DNA of 64,000 nucleotides from Magicicada septendecula (Eukaryota; Arthropoda; Insecta; Hemiptera; Cicadidae). The DNA is taken from contig CM068370.1 of NCBI GenBank assembly GCA_034769895.1, forward strand, positions 42,892,844 to 42,956,843. Reading direction: 5' to 3'. This document shows, piece by piece, positions 45,481 through 58,694 of the stretch (position 1 is the first letter of the stretch; the number at the start of each line of letters is the position of its first letter). Under the pieces are notes generated by a model. That model was not told where the DNA came from. It saw nothing but the letters and a program-made list of their open reading frames with translations, and searched no databases. Position numbers and translations under genes: made by a program.

Positions 45481-46030
45481 TATTGGATTATAATGTATCT
45501 GCTTTAAAATTGCCAATGATGGTCAAGGTGTGGAATAAAAGTTTCAGCACTTTAAATAAAATTTTTTTGTTTTACCTACTATTGCTATAAAACGTTGACC
45601 GTAAGTTGCTTCTTCGCCGCTATTAATACTTTATCGTTGCAAAAAAAAATTGCTCAACTAGTATGTTACTTCCTACCAAGAACAGTATGTATTCGCCAGC
45701 AATGACCTACTGCAAATAACATGTTACTACAAGGATGACACTTTGTATTTAATTATAAACGTTTGCTCGTTCAGTACATATGCTCAATTTATTTACTCAT
45801 ACGTGGCTTTAATAAAATGCAGTTTATTTTTATTTTGAAAACGGGTCAACTATGCGTCTTTCAGAAAATGTTGGGGTCGACAGGACGCGTCAACTTAAAG
45901 CGAAACTGTCCCGGCAAAAAGGAGGCGTTACGTCGCTACATATGGCACGAGACATTCATGAAGCGATCTTCTGTAAGGTACACGACGACTAAAATTTAGG
46001 TAAATACATACAAATATTACATACATAATT
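45481..46030. other. Unassigned stretch downstream of the host exon
   Basis: On the minus strand this would be the intron after the exon at 46038-46254. No further exon is recognisable. Confidence 0.4.
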
Positions 46031-46037
46031 TACTTAC

Positions 46038-46254
46038 TTTCTGAGTAGATACTGTGTAAGTTGAGTTTTGTTGCGCTTTGTTCTTTCGATAGTAGTAGGT
46101 TGCCGGCCCTGCCGTCCAGCTGGATGTGTAGTTCCACTCTTTGCCGTAACGACAGGAAGCGTAGTACCGATACAAGACGATAGTCATCGCCACCAGCAAC
46201 GCTAGTCCTGTACCCGTAGCGGCGCCCAATACGGCAGACGTAACCATGGTTACA
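46038..46254 (-). CDS. Host gene exon: N-terminus of a single-pass membrane protein
   Basis: The minus strand shows an acceptor TTTTGTTTACAG ending at 46255, 7 nt of leader, and an ATG in good context (TAACCATGG, ATG at 46247-46245). It then has 70 uninterrupted codons to a strong donor AAA/GTAAGTAA (donor G at 46037). The coding part is 210 nt, so the exon ends in phase 0. The protein starts MVTSAVLGAATGTGLALLVA then MTIVLYRYYASCRYGKEWNY. It has a short N-terminus, a membrane segment at about residues 4-26, then Arg/Lys and a cysteine, so the positive-inside rule puts the rest in the cytosol. The remainder is Tyr/Ser/Asn-rich. Base composition is more GC-rich than the flanks and codon use looks normal. 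This layout occurs in synaptotagmin-like proteins, but I do not recognise the gene. Later exons are outside or unrecognised. Confidence 0.7.
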
Positions 46255-46469
46255 CTGTAAACAAAACCAATAATTATTTATATCTCGATACGTATACGTA
46301 AAATTACAATTCGATACGTAAACACTATCGAATAGTTTAAATTAGAATTGACCGATATAATTTCAATTGAATTGAAACTGCTAATTTTACGAGCTCGCGG
46401 GAATAAGGTGTACTTGAATGACAGAAACGAAAGACAGAAATAAAGCACCAGTGACTGAAACTTAATTTT

Positions 46470-47190
46470 TGCACAATATCCTACGAAATATATACAAAAT
46501 TGGATTAAAAATCTGGGGATTGAATGTTAATGTAAATAAGACAGAATATCTAGTCGTTAATTCCGATGCCAGATTTGAAGTGTCGATTAAAGACATTACG
46601 TCAATTGAATAGGTCGATGAATTTAAATACCTAGAGGCACTAATAACACGGAAACGTCTAGAAAACCCGAAATCAAAAAAACGAATAGAACAGAGCAGGA
46701 AAGTTCTAGGAAGCTTGAACTCTATTTGGTGGGACAAACATATTCGAGAGCTACAAGGATTCATATAGGAAAAGCTTTTGTTGAATTAGTTCTGTTTTAC
46801 GGGTGTGAGGTATGGACGTTGAGCACGGAAATTATACGACAATTGAATGCCGTGGAAGTGGATTATCTCCGTAGAAGTGCCAGAGTCTCAAGAAGGAAGA
46901 GAATAACCAGCGAGGAGATCACAAGAAGGATGCATGCAGAAGACACAATTATTAAGTGGAACAAAGAGATCAAAAGTGGTTCGGTCACTTATTCCGGATG
47001 GACGGGCAAAGATGGCCGAGGAAATTATTTCAGTGGACGCCCCCAGGCAGAGGAAAAAGGGGCAATATACTGTTCTAGTATGAAAATATGAGGAAGGCCA
47101 TGGAACATCATGGCAGAAGAAGATGCACAGGACAGAAATAGATGGCGGTCAGGTGTGTGTATGAGGCAATAGCCGATGAAAATCCCCTTT
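46470..47190 (+). pseudogene. LINE-G non-LTR retrotransposon, post-YADD region
   Basis: Frames read GLNVNVNKTEYLVVNSDARF, VDEFKYLEALITR, then KKRIEQSRKVLGSLNSIWWD. Shifted frames continue as FYGCEVWTL and NAVEVDYLRRSARVSRRKR, RITSEEITRRM. NKTEYLV..., EFKYLG and the YG.E.W...  box with L....V...RR..R.SR.......E..RR match the LINE ORF2 segment after the YADD catalytic box. An in-frame stop interrupts it at about 46609. The same block order occurs in the LINE at 63213-64000, so the two may be related families. Confidence 0.8.
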
Positions 47191-47620
47191 GAGATAGAGA
47201 TTAAAAATATATTTCAAGACCAAGTTAATTAATCAAAGCGATGTGTTTATTTTTATACGTACTTCAGAATACCTAACGCAGGAAGCACTTTGACTCCCAT
47301 GTATTATCTTATATCATCATTTCCGATTTGTCTGTTCTGGTCAACTGGCTGTTAGTTCACCGGAACATTTCTGTAGTTTATAATCTGCATTTACTTTGTT
47401 GGTTAAGGATTAATATGTTTCTGCGATTCCTTACTTTTGTGTGCTGAAAGGTAAATGCTGTGTAATGCTAATGCTTGAAGATTTCTATTGTAGAGAACTG
47501 GAAGAGAAGGTAACCGTAAACAAAACAGGTGTTGAATGAGATTCACTTTAAAATATACATGTGTGCTTGCGCGTGCTCCTGTGCTAAACACTCACGCGCC
47601 CGCTCACTCTCTGTTAAGCA
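47191..47620. other. Unassigned stretch, no gene seen
   Basis: No supported feature. Confidence 0.4.
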
Positions 47621-47628
47621 GTGTCATG

Positions 47629-48026
47629 CAGTGGTGTGTCTCGAATAGAGGTCGGATCGGCTTTATACAAAAGAAAAAAAAACAAGTTAAGACAAATCAA
47701 TATTACTATCTTTAAAGTGCCTGAATGAGTCCCATTAAAGTAAACGGTAATAACACAATAAAAATACGCGTTACTGAAAAATGTTTTACAACATACTTAA
47801 TGCCAGAATAGGTTTTTCTATATTCAACAGTTCAAACATATATGCTAATGCTGTGTAATAAACCTGTTTGTACCGTATATTTAAAAAGAGTTACTACTAT
47901 ATTGGCGTACAGAGCTGAAAAAAATATAATAAAACAGCCTAAATATTAAGAGATTAATGAAATTTGTCACGTTTTTCGACCCTCTGTTTCGGTTCCGTCC
48001 GCCTCCCGCCCATAAATACGTCCTTG
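47629..48026 (+). mobile_element. hAT-type MITE (family M), copy 2
   Basis: 398 bp, homologous to 8914-9326 throughout (ATTAACGTAAACGGTAATAA-like, AATAAACCTGTTTGTA and AGAGTTACTACTATATT blocks). Starts CAGTGGTGTG and ends TACGTCCTTG, diverged forms of the CAGTGGCGTA termini. Flanks are GTGTCATG (47621-47628) and TTGTCATG (48027-48034), an 8-bp duplication with one mismatch. Confidence 0.85.
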
Positions 48027-48094
48027 TTGTCATGAAATAGTGACTATCAGTTATAAACGTAACTGTTATTTGATTTGTTTTTTTTTTATTTTAT

Positions 48095-48629
48095 ATATAT
48101 ATATATATAAACTTTCACTATGAACTTACTTTATGGTTTTATTTCCCAAACGTTTCAACGTGGTGTACGTCTTCTTCAGTGGGAGTAAATACTGAATGTC
48201 TTTACAGAGTAAGGGTTATGGACTGTGGGTGTGTGTGGTGGGGGTTGATGGTGGGAGGGAATTGGCGCTGGGGTTTAAATTGTGTGTTTGAATCAGTGTG
48301 TCGAAAAGTATGTGTGATCTATAATGTAATTGTTCATTTAATATGTTGTTTGGTTGTAGTGCGTGATATCGCAACCAAACAACATATTAAATGACCAATT
48401 ACATTATAGATCACACATACTTTTCGATACGCTGATCCAAGCACACAATTTAAACCCAGCGCCAATTCCCTCCCGCCATCAACCCACACCACACAAACCC
48501 ACAGTCCATAACCGTTACTCTGTAAAGACATTCAGTATTTACTCCCACTGAAGAAGACGTACACCACGTTGAAACGTTTGGGAAATAAAACCATAAAGTA
48601 AGTTCATAGTGAAAGTTTATATATATATT
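48095..48629. repeat. Large palindrome, about 258-bp arms, 15-nt loop
   Basis: The left arm 48095-48356 pairs with 48372-48629 at high identity (a few dozen differences and small indels). The outer ends are TA-repeat plus AACTTTCACTATGAACTTAC. In the plus-sense arm CTGAAGA (48548-48554), A, G-ACGT-acacc-ACGT-T and GAAAC (48571-48575) form the hammerhead-like core, mirrored in the left arm. The left side is preceded by a T-rich tract (48079-48090), as in the poly(A)-tailed palindrome at 15966-16217. No coding sequence. Confidence 0.9.
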
Positions 48630-51600
48630 GTAAGAAGACCCTGTATGCCGGTCGTTACAAAAGAATAAAATGTATACGGAAAATTCACTAATTATAGAAT
48701 TTTCAAATAATAAAATAATTTTGTTTATGTTTATAGAGGTATGTATAAGAGATAAATCTGTTTTTTAAAAGGTTCTGGTAAAATTTTAATAACAGGTAGG
48801 TATTTATTGACCGTCGAGCACTTCTTGAAGATTTGCACCAAGTCTGGAGTTAAATAGATTAACTCCAGGTAATAATCGATTGGTGACTTTTCTGACTGGT
48901 CCAATATCTTGTTCAAAATAGAATATATTCTTCTCACTTAATTCCTTCAGCCTTATAAATACCCTTAAATTACCCTGTGAAATAAGTACAGATACAAAAT
49001 AATGGAAATATAAAGATTTATTGACAATTTTAAATAAATAATCGATATTTTATCGATGGAGAGCAATTATCGACTCTGTCTCAGGAATTATCGATTGTGT
49101 CATACAGAACAAAATTTTATGTTATATTATATTAAAAGACAGGTTCTTTGAGCGATTATGGATTAATAGTCAGAGAAGGGTGACGAGAAAGTATAACATT
49201 AACAATTAAAAATAAATACAATAATTACTATTCAATAGTATTTAAATAATTTCAGTATATAATATTTGAATATAAATGTTTTGTCAAACCAATGAAGACT
49301 GACGTCACTGCGATATGGTTAGCCGACTTCGTTTTCAAGATGGCCGCTACTCGAGTTGGTCTTGGTTACTGCATATGCGTCGTGTCAGAAAATTACTATA
49401 AAATTACCTTCATCAAGGTCTAAAATGTCCCCGCACTGGTGTAATATGTCTGTTAATCTATTTGGTGTATTCTGGTGAAGTGTTCTGTGTAAACTTGTGT
49501 TAGTTAGTTTATTTTCTATGTGTTCAACTTCTGCGGTTAAGTTCTCAAGTTATTGGTTAGGATTTGCAGAATAAATCAGTTGAAATATAGTGTTTTACTT
49601 GTTTCTATCACTCGTATTATGTAGTTAAGTGTTTGTTTTCACTATTGTCGTGAATGTATTAACAGCTTTAGCTTTAAAAAGTGTTTAAACCGCCTAACTC
49701 TCGTTTCACTGATTTCAATGGCTAAACACTAGTATCATTTTCAATTCGATTTTAAGAAACGTTCTTCACACAACTGTCCAGCTTGATATTCAACAAAAGA
49801 CTAATTAACTTGGTCATAAATCTGGCCCAGTTAATCCTTGAAAAAGTATTGTTAACATTTTTCGACTTCCCATACATATGATAAAATATTACATTATGTA
49901 TGGAATTTATCTATTTTATTCCTCACTTTTATGAATTATTAACCTTATTATTGGTTTAACCATCTCATTCCCTTTAAATTGATGTATTATAGTCCATATC
50001 TGTAGATATTTTGTGGAAATTAACAAATTTCTTTACTTTATGGAAATATAGGCTCAAAATTGGATTTCCGTCTTTATACAAAATTCCCTCCATTTTAAAT
50101 ATTATTAATATTATTATAATAAATTTTAATTATTCACATTCCTCTTCCTTTCCTTAAATACATATAAATTACACCTTTGAACTGGTTTTTTGTGTTAATC
50201 TGTAAATTTGACATTGCTCTTTAAAATTAATTAATTTATATATTTTGACAATTTACAAAATGTTAAGGTATATTTCCTTATTATCATTTTAATTCATAGG
50301 ATCATTCCTAGTAGTGGTTAATTGTGTTATCTTATATAAATCTTGGTAGTTTACAGGATTTATAAGTGAATTATACTATTTTATATTGGTTCTCTGATTT
50401 CACCAAATGGCCTAGATTTTAGAATTTTATATTTCTTTCTTTCTCAAATAATTTAAACTTAATTCCTCCTCTGACTTTACATAATTACAATTATATGAAA
50501 ATAACATGATTTATAACTTATTGTGTTGTGTAGTAGTTAATTAACACTACAGTTATTAAAATAAATAATTATGAACATGGTTTAGCAATCTGCACAATTG
50601 AACATATTGCAGATATGGTTTGAACATATATCTTTTAACTATTTTTGAGCTAACATAGCATACCTATTAGAACATTATTACTGGTATGTAGGTTATTATT
50701 TATCAAACATAATTCTTTTTAAAACACATAACATAAATCTTATTTTCTAATAAACCTTACAAATACATTTATTTAACACATTGATTTTAGGACTGTGAAA
50801 TAACAGTCTATTTAAACATGTTACACTTATTCATACTATATTAGTACCAGTCCTTTCTGGTTTAAACCATTATTATTGTGATCCCCTACATCAGTAAACA
50901 TTAACTCCCATATTCTATTTATTATCATTTTTTACAAATGTCTTGTAAATAAAGATTTACATTAAAATAATAAAATACTGGAAACCTTCCATTTTATTAT
51001 TTTATTATGCTGTTTATTATTAGATTTTAAAGTTGTGATATAGCATACTACTAAGTTATAGTATCACCAACTTTAAGTTTATTGCATTTTTTTAAAAAAC
51101 ACTTACACAAATTCACTTTCACTGTTGGTTCTGATATTTTGAGTCTTATTATCTCAGACCAGACCTTTAGTAATCATGGACCGTTAAGACTAGTTTATTT
51201 TCTTTATTACACAATAGCTTTAGCCGGTGCACTTCTTATAACGCTATACAGCACTTTAGTTTTCTCAATAATTACATTTTATAAGATTTTGGGTATGTTA
51301 TACTTTCTTTTGCATAGTTTTTGTGGGTTTGGGATTGATAGTAGTTTATATAATAATAGGTTTTACTACGGTGTTTCTTTCATACTATTTCTTCCTCTCC
51401 TCCTGTCTTCCTTCTTGTCCTTCTTCGTATCTTCCTTCTGGTATTCATTCTTGTCCCTCTTCTAGTCTTCATTCTTGTCCCTCGTCTAGTCTTCACTCTT
51501 CTGTTCTTCCTTCCTCATTCTTGGGTAAATCAAGGTACTTGGTGTTATCTCGACTGAGGTTTAGTTTGGAGTATTTAATTTATTCACTGAACTGACTTTA

Positions 51601-52479
51601 TTCTTCTATACAGGTTTCAGGGTATTGTTTTCTTCCTGCTCACAAACTTTATTCTTCCCTCTTCTTGTTTTTGGGGTATTTTGGTATTCACCACTCTTTA
51701 ATTGAGTCTCTTTTTTCTAGATATGGTCTTATATAACTGGTTTACTGCTCTGAGCTTCCTGGGTAACTTACTGATATTATACAATGAGTTGATGAGTTGC
51801 TTCGATACTTTCTTTGGTTTTTAAAACAGTGGTTTTTATATATAATGTAGTGAGGATTTTTATTTTGTTGTGGTTCATTCCTCTGATTTATTTAAATGTC
51901 ATTCAATATTATTATAACATTCGTTGGTGTAATTAAACTTTATGATTTCACATGTCTTAAAATGTAGTGGATTTTCTGTCACGCTACAATATATATAAAA
52001 ATGAACGAAGAGGATTATTTGTTTTTTGTTGGATATTTTGAGAGATCTGATCCTGTATCTCAAAAACTTAGTGTAATACGAGTACTTCACATAAAATTGT
52101 TGATGGTAGGAAGATACAAAACAAGGTGTTGCGAAAAATATAGACTAGCGAATTATTATACTACGCTTACAATTGCCTATAGTAATACAATTCTAGTATT
52201 ATAATCTTAACAGTACAGAAACTAAAATTTAAGTATTTGGGCTATGAGGCCGTCATCCCTGTTTCAGACACTTTGGCTACTGAAGAAACAATGTCTACAT
52301 CTATACCCAGTCAAGTGACCATCGGGTGTGGTTACTCGACTGAGAGTGGATACAGGCCGAGGACTGTAAGTTTCAATCAATCTGACGCTGCTGTGAAAGT
52401 GTTTTAAAGTATAATAACTATATGCTACTTTCGAGCTACCTTATAGTGACTGGTAACAAAAAATCGTAGACGCCATACC
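48630..52479. other. Long AT-rich region, no supported gene or known repeat
   Basis: 3.8 kb in which I see no host exon and no recognised transposon. 49290-49400 is GC-richer (GACGTCACTGCGATATGG, AAGATGGCCGCTACTCG). A short direct repeat of about 27 bp (TCTTCATTCTTGTCCCTC) occurs two to three times at 51440-51500. 52220-52380 is a GC-richer patch with no second copy in the window. Confidence 0.4.
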
Positions 52480-52489
52480 TTACTGTCTT

Positions 52490-52815
52490 TCAGATGGATC
52501 CGTGCGTTCCGAGGAGTATGTCAGATCATCCAATATTCCTAGCCTCTACCTTTCTATAATCCTACAATAACAGTATCCTCCTCCTGGAGTCGTCAGTCTT
52601 TCAACTGGTTTGTACCCTCCCCGTATATACCTGTGGTGCGTGTGTTACGGAGTCTCTCACAGGTATATGGGACCTATGGTTTAATGCCGGATCCGAACGG
52701 CATAGATGGGGAGGGTTTATAATAGACAGGATACCTGTCGCTGGTTTCCCATCGCCTTGCAAGGGGAACGGTTGTACCTAAATCAGATGGCCCCGGCGAG
52801 ATAACAATATACGTC
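52490..52815 (-). repeat. SINE-like repeat S, copy 1
   Basis: The minus strand reads CGCCGGGGCCATCTGATTTA, then CTTGCAAGGCGATGGGAAAC, TATGCCGTTCGGATCCGGCA and CACACGCACCACAGGTATAT. It matches 57928-58150 on the plus strand. The tRNA-like B-box end is cut off. A GC-rich, non-coding, short interspersed repeat. Confidence 0.65.
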
Positions 52816-52830
52816 TTTCAACAATTGAAT

Positions 52831-53684
52831 TTCATTGGTGGCCGACGAATAATGGCATGTTATTATAGCTAAAACGATCTGCTTTCTGTATTAAAATGTA
52901 TACACACAAAAATTTTAAATGTGTATAGAAATAATTTTGCTATTTTGGCACAATGTTGCTTAGTAATTTGTGTATAAAGGTATATACATTTACAGGACTT
53001 GCACAACGTTTCTTAGTAATTTGTGTATAAAGTTATATACATTTACAGGATTTGTACAATTTGAAACTGCTATCTAACGTTGCTAACAGAAATTACTGCT
53101 ATAACATCAACTTATATTCTCTTAGCTTTTTTAATACAGGTTAAACTGTTTAATAATCAGCAAATCTGAGTATAAACAATAAAAAAAAGTCTTAAATAAA
53201 GTGTTCCTGGAACAATATTAGATCACGTTACATCTCACGCATAGAATTCAATAAGGCAATGCAGCTGTCAATTTGCATACTGGTGTGTATGTAAATTTCA
53301 TAATTAGCGCCTTGAATATTATTGCTGCTAATGGTGTAACTATATTATCATCTTGAATTAAAACACAGCATATTAACAAAAGGGAAACGGTATACTGACT
53401 CCTGATTTCTTCTTATTTGTTAATGGCGATAACCAGCGGAGTCTAGCCAAAAAATGGTTTTGTTTACGCATCAAAAATCTATTTCCGTTGCCTTTATTGT
53501 AAACGAGTTCGAAGCAAAAAGTGAAACCAGACAGAAAAATTGGTTCATCCGGCGGAAAAACTAGTTTGTACATGAAATAAAAAGTAAGACATGGAAACAC
53601 GTTACAATATTTCCGTTTTCAATGAATTTATAGAGATTTTTGCTTTAAGATACTTTGAAAATGATGTTTTGTAAAGTTGGTATT
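52831..53684. other. AT-rich stretch, no gene seen
   Basis: A 60-bp block (TTAGTAATTTGTGTATAAAG near 52960 and 53010) is directly repeated about 52 bp apart. Otherwise nothing. Confidence 0.45.
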
Positions 53685-55325
<1,641 letters not shown>

Positions 55326-55555
55326 TTTTTTTTTGGTGTGTTATACTATTTCCTTAATCATAACTACGTTAGATTTCCTAGATGGCATGTTTCTGAGATT
55401 TTTCCATAGGAATTATTTTTTTATAGCTATATACAGCCAAACCTTTATTTTAAAAATATAAAACGTTTTTTAAGAAACAAAATTATGTCCATGTCATTTC
55501 GTTAATACTGACATTCTTTTTCTCTATATATTAGAGAAAGAAAATAGATAGTGTA
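55326..55555. other. AT-rich stretch, no gene seen
   Basis: No supported feature. Confidence 0.4.
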
Positions 55556-55738
55556 AAGAGAGTGAGTAATAGAATAAAGGAAAGAGAAAGACGAAGAGAG
55601 AAAGAGAAAGAGAAAAAGGAAGACAAATAAAAAGTGAAAGATAAAGAGAAAGAGAGAGAGAAAGAGAAAGAGAAAGAGAAAGAGAAAGAGAAAGAGAAAG
55701 AGAAAGAGAAAGAGAAAGAGAAAGAGAAAGAGAAAGAA
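55556..55738. repeat. Purine microsatellite, (AGAGAA)n hexanucleotide core
   Basis: An irregular GA-rich start, then regular AGAGAA units from about 55644 to 55736. Open frames of Leu/Ser repeats on the minus strand are artefacts. Confidence 0.95.
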
Positions 55739-55871
55739 ACTTAAATTTATTTCTTCTAGCCAGTTTCTTATTTATCAATATGTACATTATTATTTCAAAT
55801 TAATAAAAATAAAACATTTTTTGAACAAATGTGTATTTTTCGGTGATTTCCATTTAACTCAATTTATTATT

Positions 55872-56060
55872 AACCGACTTCGAAAAAGGAGGAGGTTCTC
55901 AATTCGACCTGTATATTTTTTTTCTATGTTTGTTCGCGCATTACTCCGAAACTACTGGACCAATTTGAATGAACTTTTTTTTCATAAAAGAGGGTGAACC
56001 CATGGTGGTCCCATTCCAATTTTATAAGGATTGGTCCTGTATCTGATTAGTAATTTAGTT
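55872..56060 (+). repeat. Insect interspersed repeat with CGACTTCGAAAAAGGAGGAG start
   Basis: AACCGACTTCGAAAAAGGAG, GAGGTTCTCAATTCGACC and CGAAACTACTGGACCAATTT are phrases I recognise as recurring in insect genomic repeats of unsettled class. A single copy is present here, so boundaries are approximate. No coding capacity. Confidence 0.45.
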
Positions 56061-56885
56061 TTTCCTAGATATTTTTCCGTACTTTTCAGCCGCTGCCGAC
56101 TCTGGTACCTGTACTGAATTGCATATATACAAACTCGGACATGGCTGAACGTTATATAATGTTCATGGACATGGCTAATATATAATGTATAATTTTTTTT
56201 TATATTAAAAAAAAAACCAGAACTCACCACGTGGAGGTGGCTGCACTTCCAGTTCCACCTGGCTTCTACCCAACCGCCCTGCCAAATGTAGGAACACGAT
56301 ATGACAAGTATGAAATTAAATGTCATCTCTACGTGGCAGACTTCTCAATCTTTGCATTTCTTTAAGCGCTTTTGCATCGTGGGGATTTTTTAATAATTTT
56401 TTTTTTTTGGTTTCCATAAAAAAAGTGTCAAACGTTTACACGAACGAACCATATTATAATGTCGGGAAATCAAATAAACATTTTTGGTAGAAACAATTGT
56501 TTTATTTTCACAGCTTAGTGTAAACCGTTGTATTCAGAAATTTGAAATCAAATGTCCAATACTTAGATTGGCTAGAAAACTCGTATTACGATTTGTGTTT
56601 GCCATTAATAGGTTTCCCTTCCCATTTAAAAATTTTAAATTGCACTAAACTTAATCGCGGTTAATAGCGTCGATTATAAGTAAATATCAAGGTATCTGAC
56701 GCAACAAGTTCTAGGCATCGTGTTAGCAATTTAAATAGTCACATGTCTTCATTAAAACTGCTGTTAACAGTTGACTTCAGTTAACTTTTGCAGTTGTTAA
56801 ACCTGTCGTTTCCACTGAGTGACCGAGATTATAGATTTTACTTTTAAATAACCGGTTAATTTAAACTGTTTTAATAATATATTAA
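56061..56885. other. AT-rich stretch, no gene seen
   Basis: No supported feature. Confidence 0.4.
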
Positions 56886-56889
56886 GTAT

Positions 56890-57444
56890 TGTTACGACAT
56901 CACAGAACAATCTACGTGTTTGTCGAACGATCAATTATAACCCGGCTGAATGTTGTGGCGTACGTGATTTCCACATGCGCTTGCGAGAATTTTCTGGACG
57001 CCGCCAGCATCGCTGACTGTGTCAAGGCCGCAATTAATTACGTCGTAGTGTAGAGCTAACGCACAGTATGGTATAATCTAGTATTTAGGCGGAATATAAA
57101 TACCAGTACTCAACGACGTTTAGTTTTATAGTTGCGATGTATTACAGCGCGGTTCGAGTTTATTGTCGAGCGATTACAAGTGATTACTCTGTGCGTTCAA
57201 GTGGTTATTGTGGCGAAGTGTTGTGTTTTATAATCGGGCGGTATAATTGTAATACAATTGTGTTTTATATTAGTTGACATTTTATTGCGCGTGAACAATT
57301 TTTATTTGATTTGTTATAAGAGACTGTGTTGTTAGTTACGAACTGTTTAACTGTGATAATTAAAGCTGGTGATTAGTGACTTAATTGGTGTTTTGTATTT
57401 TGTTTTCCACTGTACCATACGACGATCAGTAGACCGTCGTAACA
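56890..57444 (+). mobile_element. Solo LTR (family L), copy 2
   Basis: 555 bp, TGTTACGAC...GTCGTAACA, flanked by GTAT at 56886-56889 and 57445-57448. It contains a TATAAATA box (57106) with likely transcription start downstream, and a 3' part shared with the other copies (GATTACTCTGTGCGTTCAAG, AATTAAAGCTGGTGATTAGT). Its own target duplication shows it is a separate insertion from the LTR at 58695, not one half of a pair. Confidence 0.88.
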
Positions 57445-57448
57445 GTAT

Positions 57449-57904
57449 CATACGTCTCGATGAAGCTACGATGTACAAGCAATAAACGATACGATACACA
57501 AGCTACGAGACATCGTTGGGTTGGTACAAAGAAGATAGAAAAATTGAATTCTAAAGTGGTAATACGAATGTACATGAAATACATAACACGCGTGTAAGGT
57601 AGATAGAGAGAAAAGAGAGAGATGCTGTAAAAGAGAGAGTGAGTACTAGAGAAAAAGAGAAATAGAAAGAGATAGAGGGAGAGAGGCTGTAGTAAGTTGA
57701 AAGAGGGCTGTATTAATATGTAAAGAGTATAAAATAGGTTTGCTAGCCATATATTATTACATTATATGAGACAGTTGTTCGGGGACGCCAAAAACCGAAT
57801 TGCGTTCTGTAGGAGCCTACAAAATTTGTAACTCAAGAGTGTAACACACTGTATTAACTTTGTCTCCAAAAAAATATAAATAAATATCGTTTGTTATACT
57901 ATTG
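57449..57904. other. Unassigned; GA-rich patch 57600-57690
   Basis: No gene. AGAGAGAAAAGAGAGAGAT-type purine sequence is present. TTATACTATTG is directly repeated at 57894 and 57905. Confidence 0.45.
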
Positions 57905-58148
57905 TTATACTATTGGAGCGGGTTCGATTCCCGCCGGGGCCATCTGATTTATACACAACCGCCCCCCCCTTGCAAGGCAATGACAAACCAGCGAGATGTA
58001 TCCTGCCTAGTCTAAACCCTCCCCAACTATGCCGTCCGGATCCGGCGTTAAACTGTAGGTCCCATATACCTGTGACAGACTCTGTAACACACGCACCACG
58101 GGTATATGCGGGGAGGGAGCAAACCAGTCAAAAGACTGAAGGATCCAA

Positions 58149-58195
<47 letters not shown>
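57905..58195 (+). repeat. SINE-like repeat S, copy 2, with tRNA-type B box and (AAT)n tail
   Basis: GGTTCGATTCC (57921-57931) fits the RNA polymerase III B-box consensus. It sits in a T-arm-like hairpin CGGG-TTCGATT-CCCG followed by an acceptor-like CGGGGCCA. The A box and 5' tRNA half are absent. The body matches copy 1, and the end is an AAT trinucleotide run (58150-58194). The features point to a 5'-truncated tRNA-derived SINE whose AAT tail suggests a LINE partner with trinucleotide tails. Confidence 0.55.
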
Positions 58196-58690
58196 GTTAC
58201 ACCACTGGGCATGAGGTCTTCATTTGACAGAGTATGAATAAAATGATTCAAAACCAACAGGAACAGCGTGAAAAGTTACAACACACACACAATAGGTTGT
58301 CCAAGTAACTCTATAAAATTGCATAACTCTGAAGTAATTGTTCAGCTTCAACGTTTTTTATTTTCTACATTTACGTGAACGATTATCATATTACAGATGA
58401 CAGTGAAGTGTCGTCTCAAAAAATAAAACTGGATTAATAAATTGCGTGGCTGTTGTCGAGTTTTATTATACTAGACGGCAAAAGAAGTGTAGAAAGCAAC
58501 TTTCTTCTTCTCTTCACGATTAACCGTTGTCACCTGTTTTGAATTTTTGTTTGGTTAGAGTTTCTCTACTTCCCCTTTACTTATATATTTAAATTATTCA
58601 CGTTTATAATTTAAAATTTGCTTACAGAGGCTCCCGATATGCTCCGGCTACTTTAACCAATACTCTACCGTTACTTTGTTTGCGGAGAAT
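58196..58690. other. AT-rich stretch, no gene seen
   Basis: No supported feature. Confidence 0.4.
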
Positions 58691-58694
58691 ATAT

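Noticed and set aside
48104..48629. Target duplication around the large palindrome
   Set aside because: No matching flank longer than 3-4 bp could be found on the two sides.
51082..51595. Hydrophobic ORFs with Ser/Leu/Pro repeats as membrane proteins
   Set aside because: T-rich DNA gives Phe/Leu/Ser-rich frames by composition. No start context, splice sites or conserved motif.
57913..57960. A functional tRNA gene
   Set aside because: Only a T-arm-like hairpin and B box are present. No D-arm, anticodon arm or A box is found upstream.
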